This document shows positions 14,820 to 22,613 of a stretch of 24,660 bases of DNA, piece by piece (the first letter of the stretch is position 1; each line of letters starts with the position of its first letter). A model generated the notes under the pieces. The model did not search any database. It was given only the letters and a program-made list of their open reading frames with translations, and was not told where the DNA came from. A program made the translations under genes and the position numbers. Source of the stretch: Bacteroidales bacterium (GTDB taxonomy: Bacteria; Bacteroidota; Bacteroidia; Bacteroidales; VadinHA17); the NCBI GenBank assembly GCA_003520925.1, contig DOTV01000008.1, forward strand, positions 1 to 24,660, in the 5' to 3' direction.

Positions 14820-14841
14820 TTTTACTTTTATAGCGGTAAAA
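14820..14841. promoter_or_regulatory. HipB operator-like repeat, copy 1
   Basis: TTTTAC-N10-GTAAAA dyad containing AGCGGTAA (14832-14839). It overlaps the proposed hipB -7 element and lies 2 bp before the hipB start codon. It matches copy 2 at about 18 of 24 positions. Confidence 0.6.
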
Positions 14842-14868
14842 ATATAGGATATATTTGATAAAAGCAAA
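14839..14868 (-). promoter_or_regulatory. Candidate hipBST promoter
   Basis: On the minus strand TTTG (14865-14868), 18 bp, then TATATTTT (14839-14846), one base from TAnnTTTG. Its -7 element overlaps operator copy 1. It predicts a 5' untranslated region of only about 15-20 bases. Confidence 0.45.
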
Positions 14869-14882
14869 GCATTTAGCATGTA

Positions 14883-14902
14883 TTTACTTATAAAGCGGTA
14901 AG
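14883..14902. promoter_or_regulatory. HipB operator-like repeat, copy 2
   Basis: TTTAC-N10-GTAAG with the same core AGCGGTAA (14894-14901), 62 bp from copy 1 and in the same orientation. Confidence 0.55.
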
Positions 14903-14945
14903 ATTCACTTAATAGATAGGCAAAAATCAAAAGAATATCAAATAA

Positions 14946-14964
14946 TACTGCTAAAGCGGTAAAA
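14946..14964. promoter_or_regulatory. HipB operator-like repeat, copy 3
   Basis: TAC-N10-GTA with core AGCGGTAA (14955-14962), 61 bp from copy 2. The left arm is the weakest of the three. The remaining sequence from here to 15090 is AT-rich with no gene seen. Confidence 0.5.
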
Positions 14965-15090
14965 CCATTAAAACTATTAATTATAGTCCCAAGTTTGCCG
15001 AATTGAAAGATCGAATTAGCACGGTTCGTTTTCAATAGTTCGTGAGAACTTAAAGTTGAGTTGAAACGTCTTAATATTACGCAAAGAATA

Positions 15091-15106
15091 TGAAGCTGGC
15101 GGGGGT
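15091..15106. repeat. Duplicate of the ssrA 3' end (att-like)
   Basis: Matches 14 of 16 bases of the ssrA 3' terminus at 15274-15289, in the same orientation, 183 bp away (shared core AGCTGGCGGG). Repeats of a tmRNA 3' end commonly mark the far side of an integrated element. Confidence 0.5.
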
Positions 15107-15160
15107 GCCTCACTTGGTTCGGCCGTCCCTAAGCTCCAGTCCTGCAAATAGAAAACAACC

Positions 15161-15183
15161 ACTATGCTGCGCATGGTTCTTTT
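15161..15183 (+). terminator. Hairpin with T-rich tail, plus strand
   Basis: ACTATGC-TGC-GCATGGT (7-bp stem with one G-T pair) followed by TCTTTT. It would stop plus-strand transcription toward ssrA, but no plus-strand gene lies before it. Confidence 0.4.
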
Positions 15184-15233
15184 GCAATTTCGAAAACCTT
15201 TTAAAAATAAATTTTCAACGGTTTTCTCATTGC

Positions 15234-15253
15234 AAAAACCCCCTTGCGGGGGT
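15234..15253 (-). terminator. Intrinsic terminator of ssrA
   Basis: On the minus strand ACCCCC-GCAA-GGGGGT, a 6-bp stem with a GNRA loop, followed by TTTTT. It starts about 20 bases after the mature tmRNA 3' end. Confidence 0.8.
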
Positions 15254-15273
15254 AGTTGTTTTCTGCTTGATTG

Positions 15274-15665
15274 TGGAGCTGGCGGGAGTCGAACCCGCGT
15301 CCAGACATGGAGACCATATGTTTTCTACATGCTTAGTCCTGCTTGATTTTCGTGACCTGTCAGCTGCAGAACAACCTAACATGCCCTTAGTTCCTGTTTG
15401 TTTCGCCGTCAGAGCGGAACGATCATCAGGCTAGCCCCGGATTGCGTGCGTCTCCGTATCGGGTTGGATCAGGGCTTGACCGCCCGGGAAACGTCCCGTC
15501 CCGGCTCATGAGCCGGGATTAAGCTTAAGTTACTTGATTCGCTTAAGCAGCGAGAGCGTAATTAGATTCGCCAGTTATTGTTTTGTAACACAGTTCAAGG
15601 AACGCGTCACCACATCCTGCATGCTTACATACCACCCCTCATGCTGTCAAAACCAGATCAGCCCC
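15274..15665 (-). ncRNA. ssrA: Transfer-messenger RNA (tmRNA)
   Basis: A 392-base tmRNA. The tRNA-like ends pair: 5' GGGGCTG with 3' CAGCTCC, then the discriminator A. The 3' side holds the T-arm (GGACGCGGGTTCGACTCCCG). The tag reading frame lies at 15543-15572 on the minus strand and encodes GESNYALAA followed by TAA, close to the Bacteroides tag. The 3' CCA is not encoded (CAA follows the discriminator), so it must be added afterwards. tmRNA rescues stalled ribosomes and tags the unfinished protein for degradation. The intrinsic terminator at 15234-15253 follows. Confidence 0.96.
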
Positions 15666-15677
15666 GGGATTACAGCC

Positions 15678-15685
15678 CAAAAATA
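15678..15685 (-). promoter_or_regulatory. Candidate ssrA promoter -7 element
   Basis: TATTTTTG on the minus strand, an exact TAnnTTTG match, 12 bp before the mature tmRNA 5' end; processing by RNase P would remove the short leader. No -33 TTTG is found at the usual distance. Confidence 0.45.
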
Positions 15686-15738
15686 CAAAATTTTGAGGGC
15701 TTCTGATCGATGTCACTCAAAAATACTGCCATAATATG

Positions 15739-15746
15739 TACATTTG
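15739..15746 (+). promoter_or_regulatory. Candidate -7 element of the oxidoreductase gene
   Basis: TACATTTG matches TAnnTTTG and lies 23 bp before the chosen ATG at 15770. No convincing -33 element. Confidence 0.3.
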
Positions 15747-15769
15747 GTCAGTACCTCTTTTTGATAGAT

Positions 15770-16993
15770 ATGGAAAAGACTATAAAAGTTGGCATTCTTC
15801 GTGAGACTAAAAACCCTCCCGACAGAAGAGTCCCCCTTACACCTCCGCAGATAATTGCCCTCGAAGAGTTGTACCCCGGTGTAGAGTTCTTTGTACAGCC
15901 AAGTGATTTCCGCTGTTACTCAAATGATGAATATGAGTACCTCGATATCCCTTTGAAAGAGGATCTGCGCGATTGCGATATCCTGATGGGAGTTAAGGAG
16001 ATTGACAAAAGAACCTTCATCCCTGGGAAAACATATATGTTCTTTGCCCATGTCGCCAAGAAACAGCATCATAACCAGGTAATGTTCCGTGAAATGGTTG
16101 AAAAAGGTCTGTCGCTTATCGATTATGAACTTCTTGCCACTGATGAGGGCGACAGGGTAGTCGCATTCGGAAAATATGCCGGTATCGTTGGTGCATACAA
16201 CGGGCTTCGGGCAAGAGGCATCAATACAAACAGGTTCAGGCTCAAGCCTGCATACCAGTGCCGGGATCTTGATGAAATGTGGGCAGGACTCAGACTTATT
16301 GAGCTTAAACCTGGTTTGAAGATACTGGTTACCGGAGGAGGACGGGTCTCGCACGGTGCGATGGAAACCCTTGCTGTATGCAATATTGTACAGGTCAGCC
16401 CTGAGGATTACCTGAACCGTGAATTCAATGTCCCGGTATTTTGCCAGATCGGTCCGGAATACTATACCAGGCATAAGCGCGGACAGCAATTCAAGTTCAG
16501 GCACTTTATGAAACATCCCGGAGAATATGAGGCTGCTTTCATTCCCTTTACGAGGGTGACTGATATACTTATTACCGGACACTTCTGGGATCCCAGATCT
16601 CCGGTGCTTTTTACAAAGGACGAAATGAAGCGGCCTGACTTCAGGATCTCCGTCATTGCAGATATCACCTGCGATATAAACGGATCCGTACCATCCACGT
16701 TACGGGTTACTACTATTTCTGATCCCTTCTACAGCTATAATCCTCATCTCGAAATTGAAGAACCTGCTTTTTCGCGGCCTTCGAATATTACAGTAATGTC
16801 CGTTGACAATCTTCCGGGAGAGCTTCCGCGGGAAGCCTCCCATGATTTTGGCAGGCTGCTGATGCAGAATGTTATGCACGACCTGCTCTCAGGATCGGGA
16901 AGCCCGATGATTGACCGTGCCACGATACTTAAAGACGGGAAACTAACGCCTGTGTTTGCTTACCTTGAAGATTATCTTAAATTTGAACCCTGA
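15770..16993 (+). CDS. Saccharopine/alanine dehydrogenase-like NAD(P)-dependent oxidoreductase
   Basis: A 407-residue protein with the AlaDh/PNT-type N-terminal domain (KVGILRETKNPPDRRVPLTP near the start, HVAKKQHHNQ about residue 90) and a Rossmann nucleotide site, ILVTGGGRVSHGAMETL (about residues 185-201). This order is that of saccharopine dehydrogenase (lysine-forming, LYS1 type) and its Bacteroidota relatives. The natural reaction would be reversible oxidation of an amino-acid-like substrate at a secondary amine; which one is unknown. The ATG at 15770 (MEKTIKVG) is preferred because family proteins begin there; an in-frame ATG 60 bp upstream would overlap the promoter region. It is divergent from ssrA and starts a run of three plus-strand genes. 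Confidence 0.8.
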   Translation: MEKTIKVGILRETKNPPDRRVPLTPPQIIALEELYPGVEFFVQPSDFRCYSNDEYEYLDIPLKEDLRDCDILMGVKEIDKRTFIPGKTYMFFAHVAKKQHHNQVMFREMVEKGLSLIDYELLATDEGDRVVAFGKYAGIVGAYNGLRARGINTNRFRLKPAYQCRDLDEMWAGLRLIELKPGLKILVTGGGRVSHGAMETLAVCNIVQVSPEDYLNREFNVPVFCQIGPEYYTRHKRGQQFKFRHFMKHPGEYEAAFIPFTRVTDILITGHFWDPRSPVLFTKDEMKRPDFRISVIADITCDINGSVPSTLRVTTISDPFYSYNPHLEIEEPAFSRPSNITVMSVDNLPGELPREASHDFGRLLMQNVMHDLLSGSGSPMIDRATILKDGKLTPVFAYLEDYLKFEP

Positions 16994-17048
16994 ACTCAGA
17001 ATACAGTTATTTCTTATCCTGCTTCTTATTATCATCAAACCTTTTAAT

Positions 17049-20039
17049 ATGCAAAAAAGCCTCTTTATTCTCATGGTTTTCCTTTCAGTGAATCTGTGTG
17101 CTCAGCAGGACAATGCCCCTGTTACCGGCGTCAGTGACAAAAGGATCGAGATCTATGGATTTAAAAATGCCCGTGTTGTGGTCGATTATCAGACAACGCT
17201 TGAAAATACCGATATTCTTGTTTCTGATGGAAGGATTGAAGAAATAGGCCAGGGACTGATCTTTCCCAAAGGCACTGTTATCTTCGATCTTCAGGGTAAA
17301 ACAATTTATCCTTCCTTTATTGATATCTATGCAGGCAATTATGGGATAAAAACCGGGACCGCAGCTGCCGGGGGCCTTCCGGCAGGTGTTTTGCAGAACA
17401 TACCTCAGGAGTACAGACAGTTTGCTTCTGCTGCCCTTGCAACTGCAGAGCCACGAATTGCCGACTACTGGAACGATGGCATAAATGCATCATATAATGT
17501 ATCGGCAGAATTCATCCCTGACACCAGGATTGCAGGCGAGTTCCGGCAGGCCGGATTCGGATCGGTCGTTACATTTAAAGCCGACGGACTGGCCCGGGGC
17601 ACATCTGCCCTTGTAACCACGGGAGACGGAAAGGCAAACAATCTTTTGCTGAAAAACAAGACAACATCAAATTACTCATTTGTCCGCGGAAGGTCATCAG
17701 ATATGTATCCGATGGCTCAGTTCGGCATAATAGCACTTCTGAGGCAGCTGAACTATGATGCCCAATGGTACAGACAGCTGCCGCCAGGGTACTTCCATGA
17801 TGACGGAATAGAAGCATATATTTCAAATACGTTCCTCCCTCAGGTATTCGAGGTTTCAAACAAGATAGAGATAATGAGGGCAGACAATCTGGGAAAGGAA
17901 TTCAATATAAACTATATAATCAAGGGTTCCGGCGATGAGTACCAGGCACTGAATGATATCAAAAAATGCGGAAACAGGCTTATCATCCCGGTCAGGTTTC
18001 CTGAAACTCCCGATGTAAAGGATCCTTTTGATGCTGCCTCCGTTTCATATACAACGCTCAGGAACTGGGAAATGGCTCCTGCCAACCTCTCATTCCTGTC
18101 AAAAGCCGGGATTGTATTTGCAATCACCTCATCGGGACTTGAGCGCAGGTCGGATTTTCTGACAAACCTTCGAAAGGCGGTGAAGTATGGCCTTCCGGAA
18201 AATGAAGCCCTGAAAGCTCTTACATATACTCCGGCCTCAATGATAGGCGCTGCCGACCTGGTTGGTGCAATCAGGAAGAAAATGATTGCAAACTTCCTTA
18301 TAACCTCCGGAGATATTTTCAGGGATAATTGCATAATATATGAAAACTGGGTTCAGGGAAAACCTTACCGGATAGTCGATCTGAGGATCAGGGACCTTCG
18401 GGGAACATACGACCTTAAGGTCGATACAACCGGTTACAGGCTTGTCCTGTCAGGAACTTCCGATAAGCCATCGGTCAGGCTTACATGTGATACAGTTGAA
18501 ATAAGAGGCGCTGCCTTTACACAGGAAAAAGATCTTGTGAGCATCTCCTTCGAAAGATCAGGGATCAGGTACAGGCTTTCGGGATATATCGCTGATAAAA
18601 ATCTTGAGGGAAAAGGCCAGCTTGACAACGGGAAATGGGTTAGCTGGAATGCAGTTCTGACAGGACCTTCTTCAGAGAACAATACCAGACCCTCAAAGCC
18701 TTCAATTATACCTGAGATCGGAAAGCTGATATATCCTTTCACTGCCTATGGAAATACCGAGTTACCAAAACAGGAAGATATCCTTTTCAGAAATGCCACT
18801 GTGTGGACAAACGAAAAGGAAGGGAAGCTTCTGAACACGGATGTTCTGGTTAAAGGCGGGAAGATCAGTAAAGTAGGGCGGAATCTCGATGCAGGTAATG
18901 CCAGGGTAGTAGATGCGACCGGAATGCACCTGACCTCAGGGATCATCGATGAGCATTCACATATTGCCATGGATGGGACGAATGAATCAAGCCAGGCCAT
19001 CACTTCCGAAGTCAGGGTAGGGGATGTTATTGACCCTGGAGACCCGAGTATTTACAGACAGCTTTCAGGAGGTGTTACTGCTGCTCACATCCTGCATGGG
19101 TCAGCAAATCCCATCGGAGGACAATCGATTCTCATAAAACATCGGTGGGGCCATTCCGCTGAAGAGCTGAAAATTGAGAACCAGGCCGGGTTTCTTAAGC
19201 ATGCCCTCGGAGAAAATGTGAAACGAAGCACGAGTCGTTACCCGACCACCAGGATGGGAGTGGACCAGATCATCAGGGATGCCTATAACAGGGCAATCGA
19301 TTATAATAACAAATGGAAAGCATGGAATGCCTTAAAACCGACGGAGCGGATTGGGAAAATCCCGCCCAGGCGCGATCTCGAACTTGATCCAATTGTTGAT
19401 GTGCTGGAGAAAAGAAGCTTTATCGAATGTCATACATACGTCCAGTCTGAGGGAACCATGATAATGAACCTGGCAAAGGACTACGGACTGAAAGTAAACT
19501 CGCTGATCCATTTTAATGAAGGTTACAAGATAGCTGACCAGATCAGGGATTACGGCGCAGGTGCTTCAGTGTTTTCTGACTGGTGGGATTATAAATATGA
19601 GGTGTATGAGGGAATTACCTACAATGCCTCGGTATTGCTGAGCCAGGGAGTGCTTACCTGCCTGCATTCAGATGATGCCGAGATGGGAAGAAGACTCAAC
19701 CAGGAAGCAGGTAAAATTGTAAAATACGGTGGAATACCCGAAACTGAAGCCCTTAAGCTGGTAACACTGAATCCGGCAAAGCTGCTCCATCTCGAAGACA
19801 GGATGGGCAGCATAAAAGCGGGCAAGGACGCCGACCTTGTGCTCTGGACCGATAACCCTCTTTCCGTTTATGCCCGTGCAAGCAAAACGATGGTCGATGG
19901 TACGATTTATTTTGATGAGGAACTTGATGCCGCGATGAAGAAACAGATCGATAGTGAGCGAAACAGGATCATCTCAAATATCCTGAAGGAATCACAACAG
20001 CCAGCATCTCCCAACATGCCAAATTTCCCAAGACGATGA
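17049..20039 (+). CDS. Exported two-domain amidohydrolase
   Basis: About 996 residues. The start at 17049 gives a normal signal peptide (MQKSLFILMVFLSVNLCAQ), so it acts in the periplasm; an upstream in-frame ATG at 16956 is less likely. Two amidohydrolase units are joined. In the first (about residues 40-450) the metal-binding HxH is replaced (FIDIYAG, with Tyr94 and Gly96). The second (about 580-950) keeps it: GIIDEHSH, His636 and His638, with HSDD further on, and the closing GSIKAGKDADLVLW. The C-terminal unit resembles imidazolonepropionase-like hydrolases. The substrate is not known. It follows the oxidoreductase by 55 bp and overlaps the next gene by 4 bp. Confidence 0.85.
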   Translation: MQKSLFILMVFLSVNLCAQQDNAPVTGVSDKRIEIYGFKNARVVVDYQTTLENTDILVSDGRIEEIGQGLIFPKGTVIFDLQGKTIYPSFIDIYAGNYGIKTGTAAAGGLPAGVLQNIPQEYRQFASAALATAEPRIADYWNDGINASYNVSAEFIPDTRIAGEFRQAGFGSVVTFKADGLARGTSALVTTGDGKANNLLLKNKTTSNYSFVRGRSSDMYPMAQFGIIALLRQLNYDAQWYRQLPPGYFHDDGIEAYISNTFLPQVFEVSNKIEIMRADNLGKEFNINYIIKGSGDEYQALNDIKKCGNRLIIPVRFPETPDVKDPFDAASVSYTTLRNWEMAPANLSFLSKAGIVFAITSSGLERRSDFLTNLRKAVKYGLPENEALKALTYTPASMIGAADLVGAIRKKMIANFLITSGDIFRDNCIIYENWVQGKPYRIVDLRIRDLRGTYDLKVDTTGYRLVLSGTSDKPSVRLTCDTVEIRGAAFTQEKDLVSISFERSGIRYRLSGYIADKNLEGKGQLDNGKWVSWNAVLTGPSSENNTRPSKPSIIPEIGKLIYPFTAYGNTELPKQEDILFRNATVWTNEKEGKLLNTDVLVKGGKISKVGRNLDAGNARVVDATGMHLTSGIIDEHSHIAMDGTNESSQAITSEVRVGDVIDPGDPSIYRQLSGGVTAAHILHGSANPIGGQSILIKHRWGHSAEELKIENQAGFLKHALGENVKRSTSRYPTTRMGVDQIIRDAYNRAIDYNNKWKAWNALKPTERIGKIPPRRDLELDPIVDVLEKRSFIECHTYVQSEGTMIMNLAKDYGLKVNSLIHFNEGYKIADQIRDYGAGASVFSDWWDYKYEVYEGITYNASVLLSQGVLTCLHSDDAEMGRRLNQEAGKIVKYGGIPETEALKLVTLNPAKLLHLEDRMGSIKAGKDADLVLWTDNPLSVYARASKTMVDGTIYFDEELDAAMKKQIDSERNRIISNILKESQQPASPNMPNFPRR

Positions 20040-21364
20040 AAAAGAAACTCATTTATACATTATTACTGATTGCGTCATGCATTCTGAATTCTGAAGCTCA
20101 GAATCCTGTCGTTGCACCTCCCCAGACCCGACCGGTAATCCTTACCGGAGGGACTATTCACACCGGAACGGGGGATATTATTGAAAACGGACTGGTAGCT
20201 TTTACAGCCGGTAAAATTGCCTGGGCAGGCAAAGCCTCCGCTTTTACTGGTGAAAGATCAGGATATGAAGTTATAGATGTTACCGGTAAACAGGTTTATC
20301 CGGCTTTCATCTATCCGAATACCAGCCTGGGATTAATAGAAATAAGCGGCGTCGATGTTACTGTCGATAACAGGGAAATGGGAGACCTTAATCCGGATGT
20401 CCGCACGATAGTTGCATACAATACGGATTCCCATGTTATCCCGGTGGTCAGGTCAAACGGTGTTCTTATTGCACAGATTGTGCCGTCAGGGACTCTTCTC
20501 CCGGGTACTTCAAGCATTGTTCAGCTTGATGCCTGGAACTGGAAGGACGCGATTTATAAAGCCGATGACGGGGTAATACTCGGCTGGCCGCGAAAAGCAG
20601 CTGCTTCAAGGAGAGGAGGATTCAATCCTACCGGTACTACTCAGGGAACAGCAGAAGATACTTATGGAAGAAATGTCGAACTGCTCGAGAAAATATTCAC
20701 TGACGGCCTTGCATATAGTCAGGTCGAAAAACCAGTCGACGCCAATCTACGACTGGAAGCTTTAAAGGGACTTTTCAACGGTACAAAGACTCTGTTTGTA
20801 AACGCTTCCGAACCAAGGGGCATCATTGCTGCAATCTCATTTGCAAAGCGTTACGGTGTAAAAAAGATTGTCCTGACCAATGCTGATGAGTCGGCCTGGG
20901 CTGTTAAGGACTTTCTTAAGGAAAATAATATTCCGGTCATAATTGCACATGTTCATTCACTGCCGAAATATGAGGACAGCGACACCCGGCTGCCTTTTAA
21001 GCTAGCCGCCATGTTTAAAAAAGAGGGGATCCTTGTCGGGTTGACATACCAGAATCAGGCTTATGGTTATAATCTGCCTTTTGTTGCAGGACAGACTGTT
21101 GCTTATGGTCTGACAAGGGAGGAGGCCCTTCAGACAATAACAATAAATAATGCCAGGATTCTTGGGATTGACAATATTACGGGGACTCTCGAAACAGGCA
21201 AAGATGCTAATATAATCGTGTCTTCGGGAGATGCCCTTGATATGCTGACAAACAATATAGAATATGCATTTGTTTCCGGCAGGAATATCAGTCTTGATAA
21301 TAAACATAAACAACTTTACAGACGGTTTCAGGAAAAATATAAGGCAGTAAAACAGGGTAAATAA
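20036..21364 (+). CDS. Exported amidohydrolase-fold protein lacking metal ligands
   Basis: A 442-residue relative of the gene before it. The N-terminal MKKKLIYTLLLIASCILNSEAQ is a secretion signal; IASC could be a lipobox, but cleavage after SEA is also plausible. The amidohydrolase composite domain (GGTIHTGTGDIIENGLVAF) and the end (GTLETGKDANIIVSSGDALD) are intact. The HxH position reads YPAFIYPNTSLG, without histidines, and the HxDD motif is also absent. It is therefore probably not a metal-dependent hydrolase alone and may be a partner of the larger protein, with which it overlaps by ATGA. Confidence 0.82.
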   Translation: MKKKLIYTLLLIASCILNSEAQNPVVAPPQTRPVILTGGTIHTGTGDIIENGLVAFTAGKIAWAGKASAFTGERSGYEVIDVTGKQVYPAFIYPNTSLGLIEISGVDVTVDNREMGDLNPDVRTIVAYNTDSHVIPVVRSNGVLIAQIVPSGTLLPGTSSIVQLDAWNWKDAIYKADDGVILGWPRKAAASRRGGFNPTGTTQGTAEDTYGRNVELLEKIFTDGLAYSQVEKPVDANLRLEALKGLFNGTKTLFVNASEPRGIIAAISFAKRYGVKKIVLTNADESAWAVKDFLKENNIPVIIAHVHSLPKYEDSDTRLPFKLAAMFKKEGILVGLTYQNQAYGYNLPFVAGQTVAYGLTREEALQTITINNARILGIDNITGTLETGKDANIIVSSGDALDMLTNNIEYAFVSGRNISLDNKHKQLYRRFQEKYKAVKQGK

Positions 21365-21400
21365 AACTGATTTTATATTTTTACCGATTATTCCTGTCAG

Positions 21401-22558
21401 ATGAAGATAACGTTTCTCGGACCCGCATATCCTTACAGAGGAGGACTGGCAACTTTCAATGAAAGGCTTGCCAGGCAGTTTACCCTCGAATGCAAGGATG
21501 TTGACATCCGGACCTTCACGCTGCAATACCCCGGATTTCTCTTTCCGGGGAAAACACAATTTACTGATGGTCCTGCCCCTGAAGGGATAAAAATAAAACG
21601 CGAGCTGAATTCAATAAATCCCTTCAACTGGTTAATAACAGGTTTCAGGCTCAGGAAGGAAAAGGCTGACATCCTTCTTGTAAGATACTGGCTTCCTTTC
21701 ATGGCCCCTTGTCTTGGAACTGTTGCCAGAATTGTTAAATCAAATAAATATACAGTCATCATTTCAGTAGTCGACAATGTTTATCCTCATGAAAAACATT
21801 TCGGAGATTATTTCCTTACGAAGTTTTTCATGAAAAGCATTGACGGGGCAGCAGTGCTTTCTGATGTTGTTCAGAATGACGTTGCCGGCTTCAGGAATGA
21901 TATACCTGTTTGCGTCACCCCTCACCCGCTATTTGATACCTATGGCAAAAAGCTCACACGGAATGAAGCACTGTCAGCGCTGAAACTAGATCCGGACTCC
22001 TCCTATCTACTTTTCTTTGGAATAATCAGAAACTATAAAGGTCTTGATATCCTTATAGAAGCTTTTTCGGATGAAAGGCTAAGGGGCAGAAACCTTAAGC
22101 TTATTGTTGCGGGCGAATTTTATGAGAATGAGGATCACTACAGGAACCTGGCAAAAGAATCGGGTCGTGAAAAGGATATTATTTTTTATGATCATTTTAT
22201 AAGTGATTCGGATGTCAGGACTTTTTTCAGTGCTGCTGACCTTGTTGTTCAGCCTTACAAATCCGCAACGCAAAGCGGGGTTACCCAGATCGCTTTTCAT
22301 TTTGACAAACCAATGCTTGTAACTGATGTGGGAGGATTGAAAGAAATCGTTCCTCATGAGAAATGCGGTTATGTTGTTCAACCTCAGCCCGGAGCAATTA
22401 CGGACGCGATAATTGACTTTTTTGAGAACGACAGGAAAAACGCATTTTCCGAATGCGTCAGAAAAGAAAAAGAGAAATTTTCCTGGAACAAAATGACCGA
22501 TGCGGTTACTGAAATATTCTATAAGTGCCTGCTCAAACAGCTGATCAAAGCACTGTAA
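21401..22558 (+). CDS. Glycosyltransferase family 4 (GT-B)
   Basis: A 385-residue GT-B glycosyltransferase. The N-terminal domain starts MKITFLGPAYPYRGGLATFNERLA, with the Gly-rich acceptor loop. The C-terminal nucleotide-sugar domain begins at about residue 195 (YLLFFGIIRNYKGLDILIEAF) and ends VTDVGGLKEIVPHEKCGYVV (about 307-326), which is the donor-binding motif. The E-x7-E motif is present only in weakened form (SGVTQIAF). No signal or membrane segment, so it works at the cytoplasmic side on lipid-linked sugars or similar. It starts 36 bp after the amidohydrolase and meets the GT2 gene convergently. Sugar and acceptor are unknown. Confidence 0.88.
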   Translation: MKITFLGPAYPYRGGLATFNERLARQFTLECKDVDIRTFTLQYPGFLFPGKTQFTDGPAPEGIKIKRELNSINPFNWLITGFRLRKEKADILLVRYWLPFMAPCLGTVARIVKSNKYTVIISVVDNVYPHEKHFGDYFLTKFFMKSIDGAAVLSDVVQNDVAGFRNDIPVCVTPHPLFDTYGKKLTRNEALSALKLDPDSSYLLFFGIIRNYKGLDILIEAFSDERLRGRNLKLIVAGEFYENEDHYRNLAKESGREKDIIFYDHFISDSDVRTFFSAADLVVQPYKSATQSGVTQIAFHFDKPMLVTDVGGLKEIVPHEKCGYVVQPQPGAITDAIIDFFENDRKNAFSECVRKEKEKFSWNKMTDAVTEIFYKCLLKQLIKAL

Positions 22559-22613
22559 TTACAATGTAATTACGTATTGTTCCGGCTTTGTACCCTGATC
22601 CACAGGATGTCAA

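Larger units (their letters stand above)
15144..15266. repeat. 123-bp imperfect palindrome holding two opposed hairpins
   Basis: Outer arms share GAAAACAACyAC in inverted orientation, and inner arms share TTTTGCAAT and GAAAACC. Between them each half has its own GC-rich hairpin of different sequence. The AT-rich centre (about 15197-15217) is the loop. It lies between the tmRNA gene and its 3'-end duplicate. Confidence 0.6.

Noticed and set aside
14820..14964. CRISPR-like array of three repeats
   Set aside because: Repeats are short, imperfect dyads, spacers are not uniform unique sequences of CRISPR size, and no cas genes are present; they fit operators better.
14784..15113. 109-residue frame over the hipB upstream region
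   Set aside because: It overlaps the hipB start and covers the promoter and operator repeats; the translation shows no family features and the region is AT-rich non-coding sequence.
15090..15434. 114-residue plus-strand frame
   Set aside because: It runs antisense through the ssrA gene and its terminator; the apparent protein is a translation of tmRNA sequence.
15920..16582. 220-residue minus-strand frame
   Set aside because: Lies wholly inside the oxidoreductase gene on the other strand; the plus-strand protein has clear family motifs and this one has none.
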